From the NCBI RefSeq assembly GCF_024707505.1, contig NZ_CP102604.1:2232001-2296000 (forward strand): a stretch of 64,000 nt of DNA, read 5' to 3'. This DNA comes from Pantoea sp. SOD02. Its GTDB lineage: Bacteria; Pseudomonadota; Gammaproteobacteria; Enterobacterales; Enterobacteriaceae. The notes under the pieces were generated by a model. The model saw only the letters and a list, made by a program, of their open reading frames with translations, did no database searches and was not told the DNA's origin. Both the position numbers and the translations under genes were made by a program. Positions 19,065-31,152 of this stretch are shown here, piece by piece; within the stretch, counting starts at the first letter, position 1, and each line of letters begins with the position of its first letter.

Positions 19065-19110
19065 TCACAACGGCTTTACCATTCATCGCTTTGACAGGAC
19101 TCTGATCGAG

Positions 19111-19959
19111 ATGCAAGCGCAAACCATCCAACGAAAAGTTTTACGAACCATTTGCCCTGATGCGAAAGGTTTGATCGCCAAGATCACCAACATTTGCTAC
19201 AAGCACGAACTCAACATTGTGCAGAACAATGAGTTTGTTGATCACCGTACCGGGCGCTTTTTCATGCGCACCGAGCTGGAAGGCATTTTCAACGACAACA
19301 CCTTGCTGGCCGATCTCGATAGCGCGCTGCCAGTCGGTTCTGTGCGTGAACTGCAAAGTGCCGGTCGTCGTCGTGTGGTGATTCTGGTGACCAAAGAGGC
19401 GCATTGCCTTGGCGATCTGCTGATGAAAAGCGCATTTGGCGGTCTGGATATGGAGATTGCTGCAGTCATCGGTAACCACGAAACGCTGCGTTCATTGGTG
19501 GAACGTTTCGATATTCCGTTTGTGTTGGTGAGCCACGAAGGCCACACGCGTGAAGAGCACGATAACCGCATGGCGGACGAAATTGACCGTTATCAGCCTG
19601 ATTACGTGGTGCTGGCGAAATATATGCGCGTGTTGACGCCCGCCTTCGTGCAACGTTATCCAAATCAAATCATCAATATTCACCACTCCTTCTTGCCGGC
19701 GTTCATTGGCGCGCGTCCTTATCATCAGGCTTATGAGCGTGGCGTAAAAATCATTGGCGCTACCGCGCACTACGTGAACGATAACCTCGATGAAGGCCCA
19801 ATCATCATGCAGGACGTGATCAACGTCGACCACAGCTACACCGCAGAAGAGATGATGCGTGCAGGACGCGACGTTGAGAAGAATGTGTTGAGCCGCGCGC
19901 TGTATAAAGTGTTAGGCCAGCGCGTATTCGTTTACGGTAACCGCACGATCATTCTTTAA
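19111..19959 (+). CDS. purU: Formyltetrahydrofolate deformylase PurU
   Basis: Hydrolyses 10-formyl-tetrahydrofolate to formate and tetrahydrofolate, balancing one-carbon pools and supplying formate to PurT. An N-terminal ACT domain (about 1-85, regulatory, binding glycine/methionine in the family) is followed by a formyltransferase domain with INIHHSFLPAFIGARPYHQA and the downstream Asp in NDNLDEGPI. The ATG at 19111 gives 282 residues, close to the 280 of E. coli. An ATG at 19054 in the same frame lies inside the ERIC repeat and would add 19 unrelated residues, so I rejected it. Confidence 0.96.
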   Translation: MQAQTIQRKVLRTICPDAKGLIAKITNICYKHELNIVQNNEFVDHRTGRFFMRTELEGIFNDNTLLADLDSALPVGSVRELQSAGRRRVVILVTKEAHCLGDLLMKSAFGGLDMEIAAVIGNHETLRSLVERFDIPFVLVSHEGHTREEHDNRMADEIDRYQPDYVVLAKYMRVLTPAFVQRYPNQIINIHHSFLPAFIGARPYHQAYERGVKIIGATAHYVNDNLDEGPIIMQDVINVDHSYTAEEMMRAGRDVEKNVLSRALYKVLGQRVFVYGNRTIIL

Positions 19960-19966
19960 CCACTTC

Positions 19967-19995
19967 GGCGCTGAACTGCACAACCTTTCAGCGCC
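19967..19995 (+). terminator. Hairpin after purU
   Basis: A 9-bp perfect stem (GGCGCTGAA at 19967-19975 with TTCAGCGCC at 19987-19995) follows the purU stop. There is no T run, so it may act as an mRNA 3' end stabiliser or a weak terminator. Confidence 0.55.
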
Positions 19996-20040
19996 ACGCG
20001 TAAAAAGTGGGCAAACAGTTTTTATTTTCAGTGACGGCGC

Positions 20041-20077
20041 TTTACAGGCTGAGCGCATTTGTTATGATGCGCCCCGC
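20041..20077 (+). promoter_or_regulatory. Stringent-type promoter of the tRNA-Tyr operon
   Basis: -35 TTTACA (20041-20046), 16-bp spacer, -10 TATGAT (20063-20068), then a GC-rich discriminator GCGCCCCGC. These three elements match what I recall of the E. coli tyrT promoter. The discriminator is the hallmark of ppGpp/DksA control. Confidence 0.85.
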
Positions 20078-20103
20078 TTTAAGACGCAATGATTCAGGCC
20101 AGT

Positions 20104-20188
<85 letters not shown>

Positions 20189-20230
20189 TCTGAATCGTCT
20201 CTGCTTAAAGCCACAATACGTAATATCCCC

Positions 20231-20315
<85 letters not shown>

Positions 20316-20430
20316 TCACATGTTTTCCCCTTCTGCTTTAATCGCTGTTTTCTCCCGCTTATCACCATGACTTTTGCCCAAAAACTCGTTACCATCGCGC
20401 CATACTTTTGCGGATAAAAATGGCAGCGAA

Positions 20431-21237
20431 ATGAAATTTGTCTCTTTCAACATCAACGGCTTGCGTGCGCGTCCTCATCAATTAGCCGCGCTGGTTGAAC
20501 AGCATCAACCTGATGTCATCGGCTTGCAGGAAACCAAAGTGCATGACGATATGTTCCCGCTCGAAGACGTCAGCAAACTCGGTTATCACGTGTTTTATCA
20601 CGGGCAGAAAGGTCATTACGGCGTAGCGCTGCTAACCAAAGCTGAGCCAGTCAACGTCTCACGCGGTTTTCCCGGCGATGATGAAGATGCTCAGCGCCGT
20701 ATAATCATGGCGGAAATCCCGAGTCCAATTGGCGATATCACCGTTATCAACGGTTATTTCCCGCAGGGTGAAAGCCGCGACCATCCCACCAAGTTCCCGG
20801 CGAAAGAGAAGTTTTATCGCGATCTGCAAAGCTATCTTGAGCAGCAGTTGGCCGTGGATAAACCGGTGTTGATCATGGGTGACATGAACATCAGCAGCAC
20901 TGATTTTGACATCGGCATTGGTGAAGATAATCGTAAACGCTGGCTGCGCACCGGCAAGTGCTCGTTCCTGCCTGAAGAGCGTGAGTGGATGGATCGCTTG
21001 CTGCAGTGGGGTTTGGTTGACACCTGGCGCGATAAGTTCCCGGAAACCAACGATCGTTTCTCATGGTTTGATTACCGCTCGAAAGGCTTTGACGACAATC
21101 GCGGTCTGCGCATCGATCTGCTGCTGGCGAGCCAGCCGCTCGCCTCGCGCTGTATTGAGAGTGGCATTGATTACGATATCCGCAGCATGGAAAAACCGTC
21201 GGATCACGCCCCAGTCTGGTCAACGTTTAAGTTATGA
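20431..21237 (+). CDS. xthA: Exodeoxyribonuclease III
   Basis: Major AP endonuclease and 3'-5' exonuclease of base excision repair, Mg-dependent. The 268 residues match E. coli. Catalytic residues are visible: Glu34 in GLQETKV, Asp and Asn in MGDMNIS (around 151-153), and the C-terminal SDHAPVW with the catalytic His (around 259). I start at the ATG at 20431 ([10 protein letters not shown]), since the additional 19 upstream codons have no family match. The ribosome site is weak. A strong hairpin follows the stop. Confidence 0.97.
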   Translation: MKFVSFNINGLRARPHQLAALVEQHQPDVIGLQETKVHDDMFPLEDVSKLGYHVFYHGQKGHYGVALLTKAEPVNVSRGFPGDDEDAQRRIIMAEIPSPIGDITVINGYFPQGESRDHPTKFPAKEKFYRDLQSYLEQQLAVDKPVLIMGDMNISSTDFDIGIGEDNRKRWLRTGKCSFLPEEREWMDRLLQWGLVDTWRDKFPETNDRFSWFDYRSKGFDDNRGLRIDLLLASQPLASRCIESGIDYDIRSMEKPSDHAPVWSTFKL

Positions 21238-21244
21238 TGAAGCA

Positions 21245-21272
21245 GCGTGGCGTCATACGCCACGCGCTTTTA
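21245..21272. terminator. Terminator between xthA and ynjH
   Basis: GCGTGGCGT-CAT-ACGCCACGC (21245-21265) is a perfect 9-bp stem followed by GCTTTTATTT. It lies between convergent genes. Confidence 0.85.
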
Positions 21273-21566
21273 TTTGATGATTTTCCAGATAAGCGGATTA
21301 GTGCCTAATACCTTCTCATCCCTGCCGCACTGCAATAACACGCCTTCTGCTTTAACCACCGCACCTTCAGAATAACTACGATTCTCATAGGTACAGCACT
21401 GCATGCAGTTGCTCTGACGATTATTTTGCCCTTGCGTCCAGACTTCGGGTGGCAGATCCACCACCACATCGGTATTACCCGTACGATTATTTTCCGGCTG
21501 GCGGTTGGCCAGCGCCGAGGTGCTGCATAACAATAATCCGCCCAGCAACATCATTGCATAACGCAT
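21270..21566 (-). CDS. ynjH: YnjH-like DUF1496 exported protein
   Basis: Small protein of 98 residues with an N-terminal signal sequence ([20 protein letters not shown]) and a mature part with four cysteines around NCMQCCTYENRSYSEGAVVK and QCGRD, typical of the DUF1496 family. The function is unknown; periplasmic location is inferred. Its ATG shares one base with the topB stop (TGATG), and an AAGGAG site lies in the end of topB, so translation is probably coupled. A GTG one codon upstream is also possible. In E. coli ynjH lies near topB too. Confidence 0.85.
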   Translation of the reverse strand: MRYAMMLLGGLLLCSTSALANRQPENNRTGNTDVVVDLPPEVWTQGQNNRQSNCMQCCTYENRSYSEGAVVKAEGVLLQCGRDEKVLGTNPLIWKIIK

Positions 21567-23488
21567 CACTCTGTCTCCTTGGTTTTGCGACGAGCCGTTT
21601 TTGCTTTGGCTCTTTTTTTGGCCCCAGGCGCAGTCAATCCGCGAAAGGCCTGTAACGACGGTCGCTGGCGTGCTTCACCAATCAGCCCAATCAAGGTGCT
21701 GACCAGCGGCTGCATAAACTCATCATAGCGACAAGATTTCTCACTGATGCGGGTCAGCGTTGATTCCCATTGCGCCGTCATATCCGGCCGGGCGGCCATT
21801 TCTGGCAGCGCATGGATCAACGCCCTGCCCGCATCCGTCGAATGAATATAGCGGCCTTTTTTCACCAGAAAAGTGCGGCGGAACAGCAATTCGATAATGC
21901 CTGCACGCGTCGCTTCCGTACCTAAACCATCGGTTGCACGCAGCACTTTCTTTAATTCTTTATCCTGCACAAAGCGGGCGATGCCCGTCATCGCAGACAG
22001 CAGTGTCGCATCGGTAAACGGACGTGGCGGCTGCGTCTGCTTCGCCAGCACTTCGCCGCGCTCGCACAGCAGCTCATCGCCTTTGGCGACCACCGGCAGC
22101 GGCGTGCCATCGTTCTCCTCGTCACGCTCTTTGCTGCCAAGCAGCGCACGCCAGCCGGCTTCGGCCAGAAAGCGCGCTTTGGCGATAAATTTACCGCCGC
22201 CGATATCGAGGTCAATCACGCATTTGCGGAACACCGCATCCGGGCAAAACTGCATCAGATATTGGCGCGCAATAAGGCCGTAAATATTGGCTTCATTTTC
22301 GGTCAGATTGACCTTACTGGCACGCGCGGTGGGGATGATGGCGTGGTGCGCATCGACCTTTTTATCATCCCAACAGCGGTTCTTCTGATCGGGATTGAAG
22401 TCTGCTGGCGGCGTCAGATTGGGCTGATGCGCCTGAATGGCATTCAATACCGCATGGCGTCCGGCAAAGTGTTCATCGGGCAGATAGCGACTATCGGAAC
22501 GCGGATAGGTGATCAGCTTGTGGGTTTCGTACAACCGCTGACAGCAATCGAGTACGTTCTGCGCGCTGAGGCCAAAGCGTTTGCCGGCTTCTATCTGCAG
22601 GCCAGAAAGCGAGAATGGCAGCGGCGCGGTATCCGACTCGCGTTTGTCGTTATAGCCGGTGACCAGCGCGGGCTTACCGTTAATGCGCTCAAGCACGTGA
22701 TCCGCCAACGGACGATGCAGCAATCGCCCCTCTTCATCCTGCCATGGCTCGCAAGCGTCGCTTGGCACCCATGTCGCGACAAAACGCTCCTCTTTTGGCG
22801 TGACGATGTGTGCTTTAACCTCGAAATAGTCCTTCGGGATAAAGTTTTCGATCTCTTCATCGCGACGCACCACCAGACCCAGCACCGGCGTCTGTACGCG
22901 GCCAACCGACAGCACGCCATCGTAACCCGCATTACGCCCCAGCAAGGTAAAAGCGCGCGTCATATTGATGCCATACAGCCAGTCAGCGCGCGCACGCGCT
23001 AATGCGGACACGCACAGCGGAATAAATTCGCGGTTCTCACGCAAACGGCCGACCGCGCGTTCAACCGCCGAGGGATTGAGATCGTTAATCAAACAGCGCT
23101 GCACTGTTTTGCGTTTCTCTGGCGCGAGTTGCAGGTAATCCAGCACCTCATCCACCAGCAGTTGACCTTCACGATCGGGGTCACCCGCATGCACCACCGC
23201 GCTGGCTTGTTGCAGCAAGCCTTCAATCACTTTTAACTGCTTCGCCACCGAAGGACGCGGCTGCAAGCGCCATTTTTCCGGAATAATCGGTAAATCAGCC
23301 AGATTCCAGCGCGCATAGCGGCTGTCGTAACTGTCGGGTTGCGCCTGTTCAAGCAGGTGCCCAACACACCAGGTCACAACCTGGTCATTACCGCAGGCAA
23401 TATAGCCGTCTCCGCGTCGATGCGGTTTCGGCAACACGTCGGCAATCGCACGCGCTAAGCTGGGTTTTTCGGCAATAAACAAACGCAT
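21566..23488 (-). CDS. topB: DNA topoisomerase III
   Basis: Type IA topoisomerase that decatenates replicating DNA. The 640 residues start with the TOPRIM domain ([19 protein letters not shown] and [17 protein letters not shown]). The active-site Tyr is in [12 protein letters not shown] near residue 328. The basic C-terminal tail (rich in Lys, Arg and Ala) is usual for DNA binding. It follows selD by 21 bp and overlaps ynjH by one base. Confidence 0.97.
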   Translation of the reverse strand: MRLFIAEKPSLARAIADVLPKPHRRGDGYIACGNDQVVTWCVGHLLEQAQPDSYDSRYARWNLADLPIIPEKWRLQPRPSVAKQLKVIEGLLQQASAVVHAGDPDREGQLLVDEVLDYLQLAPEKRKTVQRCLINDLNPSAVERAVGRLRENREFIPLCVSALARARADWLYGINMTRAFTLLGRNAGYDGVLSVGRVQTPVLGLVVRRDEEIENFIPKDYFEVKAHIVTPKEERFVATWVPSDACEPWQDEEGRLLHRPLADHVLERINGKPALVTGYNDKRESDTAPLPFSLSGLQIEAGKRFGLSAQNVLDCCQRLYETHKLITYPRSDSRYLPDEHFAGRHAVLNAIQAHQPNLTPPADFNPDQKNRCWDDKKVDAHHAIIPTARASKVNLTENEANIYGLIARQYLMQFCPDAVFRKCVIDLDIGGGKFIAKARFLAEAGWRALLGSKERDEENDGTPLPVVAKGDELLCERGEVLAKQTQPPRPFTDATLLSAMTGIARFVQDKELKKVLRATDGLGTEATRAGIIELLFRRTFLVKKGRYIHSTDAGRALIHALPEMAARPDMTAQWESTLTRISEKSCRYDEFMQPLVSTLIGLIGEARQRPSLQAFRGLTAPGAKKRAKAKTARRKTKETE

Positions 23489-23509
23489 GGATGGCGTCGT
23501 TCCTTAACG

Positions 23510-24553
23510 TCAGGTAACTACGGTAATCAGTGGACGATCGGCTTCGGCGGCAAACAGTTCGCCAATCGACGTTGCTTGTACGCCAGCAGCAGAGGCACAG
23601 CGCTGGAATGCATCAATAGTGCTGGGTTGAACCGCCACCAGCAAGCCGCCGGAGGTTTGTGGATCGCACAGCAGCGCGCGGGTGGCGTCATCAAGTGGGG
23701 AAACCTGCTCACCATAACTGGCAAAGTTGCGGCTGGTACCGCCAGGCACCGCTCCCGCAGCGATATAGTCATCGACGCCCGCCAGGCGCGGCACCTGCGA
23801 CGCAATCACTTCAGCACGTAATCCGGAACCGTGACAGATTTCACTCAAATGACCAAGTAAGCCAAAACCGGTGACATCGGTCATCGCGCTTACGCCCGCC
23901 AGTTTGGCGAATTCCGCACCGGCTTTATTCAGCTGGCACATCACATCGGCGGCCAGTGACTGATGTTCAGGTCGCAGCAGGCCTTTTTTCTCGGCGGTGG
24001 TGAGAATGCCAATGCCTAACGGTTTGGTGAGGAAGAGCTGACAGCCGGCCTGCGCCGCGCTGTTCTTTTTCACACGCGCCACTTCGACAATACCGGTCAC
24101 GGCCAGACCGAAGATCGGCTCTGGTGCATCAATCGAGTGCCCGCCCGCCAGCGCGATTCCTGCCGCCTGACAAGCAGCACGCCCGCCTTCGACCACCTGC
24201 TGGGCTACTTCAGGACTCAATACATTCACCGGCCAGCCTAAAATAGCGATCGCCATGATCGGTTTCCCGCCCATGGCATAAATATCGCTGATGGCGTTAG
24301 TGGCGGCGATACGACCAAAAGTGAAAGGATCGTCAACGATCGGCATAAAGAAATCGGTAGTGCTTACCACCGCAGTACCGTTCCCGAGATCGTATACAGC
24401 GGCGTCATCACGCGTTTCATTGCCCACCAGCAGTTGCGGATCGTGAAACGGGCTGAGCTCACTGCGCAGAATGGTTTCCAAAACCTGCGGCGAAATTTTG
24501 CACCCGCAACCCGCACCGTGGCTGTATTGCGTTAAACGAAGAGGTTCACTCAT
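23510..24553 (-). CDS. selD: Selenide, water dikinase
   Basis: Makes selenophosphate from selenide and ATP for selenocysteine and seleno-tRNA synthesis. The 347 residues carry the N-terminal catalytic segment HGAGCGCK with Cys at residue 16 (the position of E. coli Cys17); it is an ordinary Cys codon, not UGA. Glycine-rich PurM-like ATP-binding segments follow ([21 protein letters not shown]). It lies upstream of topB, as in E. coli. The enzyme implies that selenium-dependent modification or selenoproteins exist in this organism. Confidence 0.97.
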   Translation of the reverse strand: MSEPLRLTQYSHGAGCGCKISPQVLETILRSELSPFHDPQLLVGNETRDDAAVYDLGNGTAVVSTTDFFMPIVDDPFTFGRIAATNAISDIYAMGGKPIMAIAILGWPVNVLSPEVAQQVVEGGRAACQAAGIALAGGHSIDAPEPIFGLAVTGIVEVARVKKNSAAQAGCQLFLTKPLGIGILTTAEKKGLLRPEHQSLAADVMCQLNKAGAEFAKLAGVSAMTDVTGFGLLGHLSEICHGSGLRAEVIASQVPRLAGVDDYIAAGAVPGGTSRNFASYGEQVSPLDDATRALLCDPQTSGGLLVAVQPSTIDAFQRCASAAGVQATSIGELFAAEADRPLITVVT

Positions 24554-24706
24554 GGCGACTTCCTTATGCGATGAACAGAAAGCGCTATGTTAGCCTGGCT
24601 GTCAGTTGGGAGTAAGTGTTGCACGACCTAACCTCGATCTTTCGCACAGGCTTTGTGCAATCTCTGCAACGGCGCCTAACCTGCCGTAAATCGCCGCCTT
24701 TGTCTG

Positions 24707-25258
24707 TCAGAAATAACTGACAAAATGCGCGGTGTCCGGTGCCACCACAGTGGTGTTAGCTTTCAACTGCGGCGTGCCGAGATAGAGGAAACCGACAATC
24801 GCATCCTGTTCGCGGCAGCCGAAGGCTTCTCGCACGGACGGATGATCGGTCCAGGGTCCGCTACGCCAGATGCCGTTGAAGCCTTGCGCCACGGCGGCCA
24901 TCTGCATCGCCATCACGGCACAGCTTGCAGACGCCAGCTGTTCCCAATGCGGCACTTTGGCGTGCTCTTCACAATGCGCCACCACAGTGATGATCATCGG
25001 CGCGCGAAAAGGCGCGGAAGCTGCTTTGTCGATCGCCTTCTGCTCAAGGTTGCTGTCTCGCGCGGCTTGTTCCAGCAAGTTAGCAAAACGCTCGCGCCCT
25101 TCATTTTCGACAATAATGAAACGCCAGGGCTGCAGCGTGCCGTGATCGGGTGCGCGCATCGCGGCGTGCAGAATATTTTGCAACGCTTCCCCCGCCGGAG
25201 CCGGTTCTGCCAGACGTGACGCCGAGCGGCGATTAACTAATAAATCCAATGCATCCAT
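24707..25258 (-). CDS. ydjA: Nitroreductase family protein YdjA
   Basis: FMN-dependent NAD(P)H oxidoreductase of the small nitroreductase family, 183 residues. The N-terminal FMN-binding segment is [22 protein letters not shown]; further family parts are [12 protein letters not shown] and [21 protein letters not shown]. The physiological substrate is not known. It lies upstream of selD and divergent from sppA. The gap to selD (about 150 bp) shows no clear signal, so it may have its own transcript. Confidence 0.94.
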   Translation of the reverse strand: MDALDLLVNRRSASRLAEPAPAGEALQNILHAAMRAPDHGTLQPWRFIIVENEGRERFANLLEQAARDSNLEQKAIDKAASAPFRAPMIITVVAHCEEHAKVPHWEQLASASCAVMAMQMAAVAQGFNGIWRSGPWTDHPSVREAFGCREQDAIVGFLYLGTPQLKANTTVVAPDTAHFVSYF

Positions 25259-25427
25259 TATTCTTCTCCCGTGAATAAAAAGCGTGGGCTAATCCTGGCA
25301 CAGCGCGATCTTTTGTAACAGTCTGGCGCGATTTCCTGCTGACTTTTCGCACGCCGCTCTTTAGGATGAACCCGACATCGGGGCAGACCGCGTGCTGGCT
25401 GCCCTGCTACGTGAATATGGAGAGTTT

Positions 25428-27287
25428 ATGCGCACTTTGTGGCGAATTATTTCCGGCTTGTTCCGCTGGACCTGGCGGGTACTGAATTTTATTCGGGAAT
25501 TTATTCTTAATTTATTTCTTATTGTGTTGATCCTGGCGGGCGTCGGGATTTGGCTGCAGGTTTCCAGTTCCAATAGCAGTGAACCTGTGCAGCAAGGCGC
25601 GCTGAAAATCGATCTGAGCGGTGTGCTGGTCGACAAGCCTTCCGTTAGCAATCGTCTGAGCCGTATCAGCCGTCAACTGTTAGGCGCCAACAGCGATCGC
25701 CTGCAGGAGAATTCCCTGTTTGACGTCGTTGATGCGATCCGCCAGGCCAAAACCGATAAAAACATCACTGGCATCGTGCTGGAGCTGCGTGACTTTGCTG
25801 GTGGCGATCAACCTTCGCTGCAATATGTGGGTAAAGCGCTGCGCGAATTCCGTGATGCCGGCAAACCTATTTACGCGGTCGGCGACAGCTACAGCCAGGC
25901 GCAATACTACATCGCCAGCTATGCCAACAAGGTCTATCTCTCACCGCAGGGCACGGTCGATTTGCACGGCTTCGCCACTAACGGTTTGTACTACAAGTCT
26001 CTGCTGGATAAGTTGAAAGTGAACTCGCATGTGTTCCGCGTAGGCACTTACAAATCTGCGGTTGAGCCGTTCCTGCGTGACGATATGTCACCAGAAGCGC
26101 GCGACGCCGATGGTCGCTGGATTGGTCAGCTGTGGCAGAATTACCTGAATACCGTGGCGGCTAATCGTCAGATCACCCCAGAACAGCTGTTCCCTGGCGC
26201 AGCCGGCATCATTAGCGGCCTGCAAGCGGTACAAGGCGATACGGCGAAATATGCACTGAACAATAAATTGGTGGATGCGCTGGATACGCGTGCAGCCGCC
26301 GATCAGGAACTGGTGAAAACCTTCGGCTGGGACAAGGCGAATAACGATTACCGTAGCGTCAGCATCTACGATTACACCGTTAAACAGCCGCCGCAGAGTC
26401 AGGATGGCAATATTGCAGTGATCCTCGCCAGCGGTGCGATTATGGATGGTGAAGAGAGCGCCGGAAACGTCGGCGGTGATACCACGGCGTCGCAAATCCG
26501 CGATGCGCGTCTGGATCCGAAAATCAAAGCCATTGTGTTGCGTGTCAACAGCCCAGGCGGCAGCGTCACCGCGTCGGAAGCGATTCGTGAAGAGCTGGCG
26601 GCAGCTCACGATGCGGGTAAACCGGTTGTGGTTTCGATGGGTGGCATGGCAGCATCCGGCGGCTACTGGATTTCAACGCCTGCCGATTACATCGTGGCGG
26701 CACCAAGCACGCTGACCGGTTCCATCGGTATCTTTGGCGTGATCAACACCGTTGAAAACAGCCTGAGTTCGGTAGGTGTGCATACCGACGGCGTGGCGAC
26801 ATCGCCGCTGGCGGACGTCGCTACCACTAAAGCGCTGCCAACCGAAGTGCAGCAGCTGATGCAGCTGACCATTGAGAACGGCTATCGTAACTTCGTGGGC
26901 CTGGTGGCGACCTCGCGTCACAAAACGCCAGACGAAATCAATGCGATTGCGCAGGGTCACGTCTGGACCGGTAGCGATGCAAAAGCCAATGGTTTGGTCG
27001 ATGCGTTGGGTGACTTTGATGATGCCGTGGCGAAAGCAGCTGAGCTGGCGAAAGTCGTCAAGCCGGAGTTGAGCTGGTATCAGGATGATCCGGGTATGAT
27101 TGATCTGCTGCTGAACCAGATGAATGCGTCGGTTCAGGCGGTATTGCCAGCGGCGCTGAAGGTCTGGCTGCCTGCACCGATGCTGGACGTCATGAGTGCA
27201 ATGAAACAGCAGCCTGGCTTACTGAATAACCTTAACGATCCACAAAATCGCTACGCTTTCTGCCTGAACTGCGGCAACGTACGTTAA
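25428..27287 (+). CDS. sppA: Signal peptide peptidase SppA (protease IV)
   Basis: Inner-membrane serine protease that degrades cleaved signal peptides; a tetramer with a Ser-Lys dyad. The N-terminal transmembrane segment lies at about residues 24-46. There are two S49 domains: the general-base Lys is in [13 protein letters not shown] (near 209) and the nucleophile Ser in [13 protein letters not shown] (near 409). The ATG at 25428 follows GGAGAG and gives 619 residues (618 in E. coli); a GTG 12 codons upstream is not favoured. A hairpin separates it from ansA. Confidence 0.96.
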   Translation: MRTLWRIISGLFRWTWRVLNFIREFILNLFLIVLILAGVGIWLQVSSSNSSEPVQQGALKIDLSGVLVDKPSVSNRLSRISRQLLGANSDRLQENSLFDVVDAIRQAKTDKNITGIVLELRDFAGGDQPSLQYVGKALREFRDAGKPIYAVGDSYSQAQYYIASYANKVYLSPQGTVDLHGFATNGLYYKSLLDKLKVNSHVFRVGTYKSAVEPFLRDDMSPEARDADGRWIGQLWQNYLNTVAANRQITPEQLFPGAAGIISGLQAVQGDTAKYALNNKLVDALDTRAAADQELVKTFGWDKANNDYRSVSIYDYTVKQPPQSQDGNIAVILASGAIMDGEESAGNVGGDTTASQIRDARLDPKIKAIVLRVNSPGGSVTASEAIREELAAAHDAGKPVVVSMGGMAASGGYWISTPADYIVAAPSTLTGSIGIFGVINTVENSLSSVGVHTDGVATSPLADVATTKALPTEVQQLMQLTIENGYRNFVGLVATSRHKTPDEINAIAQGHVWTGSDAKANGLVDALGDFDDAVAKAAELAKVVKPELSWYQDDPGMIDLLLNQMNASVQAVLPAALKVWLPAPMLDVMSAMKQQPGLLNNLNDPQNRYAFCLNCGNVR

Positions 27288-27293
27288 TCTTTA

Positions 27294-27320
27294 CAGCCCG
27301 GCCGCTGGTCGGGCTGCTTT
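27294..27320 (+). terminator. Terminator after sppA
   Basis: CAGCCCG (27294-27300) pairs with CGGGCTG (27310-27316), followed by CTTTTC. It is short but well placed 7 bp after the stop. Confidence 0.65.
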
Positions 27321-27372
27321 TCGTTCGCAATCCCCTTATACTGCGCGTTTTACGGCAAGTCTGAGTTCCTTC

Positions 27373-28386
27373 ATGCAAAAGAAAAATATCTACGTAGCCT
27401 ACACCGGCGGCACCATCGGGATGCAGCGCTCTGCACAGGGCTACATTCCGGTATCGGGTCATCTGCAACAGCAGCTGGCAAACATGCCCGAATTCCACCG
27501 GCCTGAAATGCCGGCTTTCACTATCCATGAATATCAGCCGCTGATGGATTCCTCGGACATGACGCCGCAGGATTGGCAATCGATTGCGAACGATATAAAG
27601 CAAAACTACGATCGCTACGATGGCTTTGTGATTTTGCATGGTACCGACACCATGGCCTTCACCGCTTCGGCGCTCTCCTTTATGCTGGAGAACCTCGCCA
27701 AGCCGGTGATTGTCACCGGCTCGCAAATTCCCTTGGCAGAATTGCGTTCTGATGGTCAGCAAAACTTGCTGAACTCGCTGTACGTGGCGGCCAATTATCC
27801 AATTAATGAAGTTGCCCTGTTTTTCAACAACACGCTGTTCCGCGGCAACCGCACCACTAAAGCACATGCTGACGGCTTTAATGCTTTCGCGTCGCCAAAC
27901 CTGGCGCCATTGCTGGAAGCAGGCATTCATATCCGCCGGTTGAATACGCCGCCCGCACCGCAAGGTCACGGCGAGCTGATTGTGCATCCGATTACGCCGC
28001 AGCCGATTGGCGTGGTGACGATTTATCCGGGGATATCTGCCGACGTGGTGGGTAACTTCCTGCGCCAACCGGTGAAAGCGTTGATCCTGCGTTCCTACGG
28101 TGTGGGCAACGCACCGCAAAACGCCGAGTTCCTGTCTGAACTGCAACAGGCCAGCGATCGCGGCATTGTGGTGGTGAATCTGACGCAATGTATGTCCGGT
28201 AAAGTGAATATGGGCGGCTATGCCACCGGCAATGCGCTGGAGCATGCGGGCGTAATCAGCGGTTTTGATCTCACCGTTGAAGCGACATTAACCAAACTGC
28301 ATTTTTTATTGAGTCAGAACCTTACCAGCGCGGAAATTCGTGCCAAAATGCAGCAGAATTTACGCGGCGAACTGACCGAAGATTGA
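27373..28386 (+). CDS. ansA: L-asparaginase I, cytoplasmic
   Basis: Hydrolyses asparagine to aspartate and ammonia; the low-affinity cytoplasmic enzyme. There is no signal peptide. The first catalytic Thr is in YTGGTIGM (near residue 12) and the second in LHGTDTMAFTASALSF (near 91). The 337 residues match E. coli AnsA. pncA starts 15 bp downstream on the same strand, so the two are probably cotranscribed. Confidence 0.96.
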   Translation: MQKKNIYVAYTGGTIGMQRSAQGYIPVSGHLQQQLANMPEFHRPEMPAFTIHEYQPLMDSSDMTPQDWQSIANDIKQNYDRYDGFVILHGTDTMAFTASALSFMLENLAKPVIVTGSQIPLAELRSDGQQNLLNSLYVAANYPINEVALFFNNTLFRGNRTTKAHADGFNAFASPNLAPLLEAGIHIRRLNTPPAPQGHGELIVHPITPQPIGVVTIYPGISADVVGNFLRQPVKALILRSYGVGNAPQNAEFLSELQQASDRGIVVVNLTQCMSGKVNMGGYATGNALEHAGVISGFDLTVEATLTKLHFLLSQNLTSAEIRAKMQQNLRGELTED

Positions 28387-28401
28387 TACGGAGCGAAACC
28401 A

Positions 28402-29010
28402 ATGAAGCGGGCATTGATAATTATCGATATTCAGAACGATTTTTGCCCCGGCGGCCCAATGGCGGTGCGTGATGGTGACCAAACGGTTGCTGTTGCCAAT
28501 CGATTTGCGCGTGAGTTTCACGATCGGGGCGAATGTGTGGTGGCATTGCAAGACTGGCATCCAGCCAATCACGGCAGCTTCGCCTCAATCTCCGGCGAGC
28601 CGGTGTACACGCTGGGCGAATTAAACGGTTTAGCGCAAATCTGGTGGCCGGATCACGGTATTGAGAACTCTGTTGGGGCGGATTTCCATCCCGATCTCGA
28701 TCGCTCTCTGATTGATGCCGTGTTCCATAAAGGGGGCGATGTTGAGGTGGATAGCTACAGCGCCTTCTTCGATAACGGCCATCGCCGCAAGACAGAGCTC
28801 GATAGCTGGTTGCGCGAGCGCGGCATCAGCGATTTAGTGATGTTGGGTATTGCCACCGATTACTGCGTCAAATACAGCGTGCTGGATGCGCTGGAGTTAG
28901 GTTACAACGTCGAGGTTGTCAAAGAAGGCTGCCGTGGCGTGAACCTGAATCCGGATGACAGTGAAATTGCTTTCGAGCAGATGGCAGCACAAGGTGCAGT
29001 ATTAATCTGA
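28402..29010 (+). CDS. pncA: Nicotinamidase
   Basis: Hydrolyses nicotinamide to nicotinate for NAD salvage. The catalytic triad of the isochorismatase-like fold is visible: Asp in IIIDIQNDF, Lys in AVFHKGGD, and Cys in GIATDYCVKYSVLDAL. Metal ligands are expected in LQDWHPANHGSF. The 202 residues are slightly fewer than in the E. coli enzyme. It is the second gene of the ansA-pncA pair. Confidence 0.96.
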   Translation: MKRALIIIDIQNDFCPGGPMAVRDGDQTVAVANRFAREFHDRGECVVALQDWHPANHGSFASISGEPVYTLGELNGLAQIWWPDHGIENSVGADFHPDLDRSLIDAVFHKGGDVEVDSYSAFFDNGHRRKTELDSWLRERGISDLVMLGIATDYCVKYSVLDALELGYNVEVVKEGCRGVNLNPDDSEIAFEQMAAQGAVLI

Positions 29011-29017
29011 AAATAAG

Positions 29018-29042
29018 GGGCTGGTGAGAACCAGCCCTTTGG
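29018..29042 (+). terminator. Hairpin after pncA
   Basis: GGGCTGGT-GAGA-ACCAGCCC (29018-29037) is followed by TTTGG, an interrupted T tract. It lies between convergent pncA and yeaC. Confidence 0.7.
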
Positions 29043-29046
29043 CTTT

Positions 29047-29328
29047 TTAGTGCAGGTTGATGCGTGTGACATCGGGCTCAATGCCGAACTCTTCTTTCAA
29101 CTGTTTCTTCGATTTCATCACCATATCGCCACCTTTGCTGATGGTCATATGTTGCGGATCGTCATTGTGGCGAGCCTGCCACAACATCACCAACTGCAGG
29201 CAATTCTCTTTCTGCTCCGGCGTTAGCGCAACGCCATCCGGCCATTTGCCGATTTCAACCGCCGTGGAGAGTCGCTCGTACACTTCCGGCGTCATCGCCT
29301 CCAGCATCGCTTCCAGTTCCTGTTTCAT
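29047..29328 (-). CDS. yeaC: YeaC, DUF1315 family protein
   Basis: Small soluble protein of 93 residues, no signal peptide, of the DUF1315 family. The function is unknown. Recognisable parts are YERLSTAVEIGKWPDGVALT and CLQLVMLWQARHNDD. It starts 2 bp after the msrB stop on the same strand, so it is very likely cotranslated with msrB, as in E. coli. Confidence 0.92.
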   Translation of the reverse strand: MKQELEAMLEAMTPEVYERLSTAVEIGKWPDGVALTPEQKENCLQLVMLWQARHNDDPQHMTISKGGDMVMKSKKQLKEEFGIEPDVTRINLH

Positions 29329-29330
29329 GC

Positions 29331-29741
29331 TTAGCCCTCTTGCTGATTGCCCTGCTCATCAGTGAAGTTTAGCGAAGCGGAGTTCACGCAATAGCGCTCG
29401 CCGCTTGGCTGTGGGCCATCCGGGAACACATGCCCCAAATGCGCGTCACAGTTGCCACAACGAATCTCAACCCGATGCATGCCGTGTGAATCATCTTCCA
29501 GATAGCGGATAGCTTCGTCACTGAAAGGCTGATAGAAACTTGGCCAGCCACAGCCTGAATCATATTTGGTTTCGGAGAGAAACAGCGGCGAGTTACAAAC
29601 TAAGCAGTGGTAAATCCCTTCCTGCTTATTGTGCAGCAAGGCGCCCGAGAAAGGGGGCTCCGTTCCACGATGCTGAGTGACATAGCGCTGCATTTCGGAA
29701 AGCTGCGCAATTTTTGCGTCGGGTGCGGTGTCTTTAGCCAT
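29331..29741 (-). CDS. msrB: Peptide-methionine (R)-S-oxide reductase MsrB
   Basis: Repairs the R form of methionine sulfoxide in proteins. The 136 residues carry the structural zinc cysteines in CLVCNSPLF and [16 protein letters not shown], and the catalytic Cys in [11 protein letters not shown] near the C-terminus. It is divergent from gapA and directly upstream of yeaC. Confidence 0.96.
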   Translation of the reverse strand: MAKDTAPDAKIAQLSEMQRYVTQHRGTEPPFSGALLHNKQEGIYHCLVCNSPLFLSETKYDSGCGWPSFYQPFSDEAIRYLEDDSHGMHRVEIRCGNCDAHLGHVFPDGPQPSGERYCVNSASLNFTDEQGNQQEG

Positions 29742-31078
<1,337 letters not shown>

Positions 31079-31097
31079 GCTAACCGGCTAAACAGAC

Positions 31098-31127
31098 AAG
31101 GGGTGACTTCGGTCGCCCCTTTTTTTC
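31098..31127 (+). terminator. Terminator after gapA
   Basis: GGGGTGAC-TTCG-GTCGCCCC (31100-31119, one G-T pair) with a UUCG tetraloop, followed by seven T residues. yeaD starts 26 bp later. Confidence 0.92.
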
Positions 31128-31152
31128 GACTGGATAAAGAGAAGGTCTGACC

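Noticed and set aside
19054-19110. N-terminal extension of PurU starting at an ATG at 19054
   Set aside because: The ATG lies in the ERIC repeat and the extra 19 residues match no PurU protein; the ATG at 19111 fits the family.
27232-28245. A 337-codon open frame antisense to ansA
   Set aside because: It mirrors the real ansA gene, which has full enzyme motifs; the antisense product is rich in His, Arg and Gln and matches no family I know.
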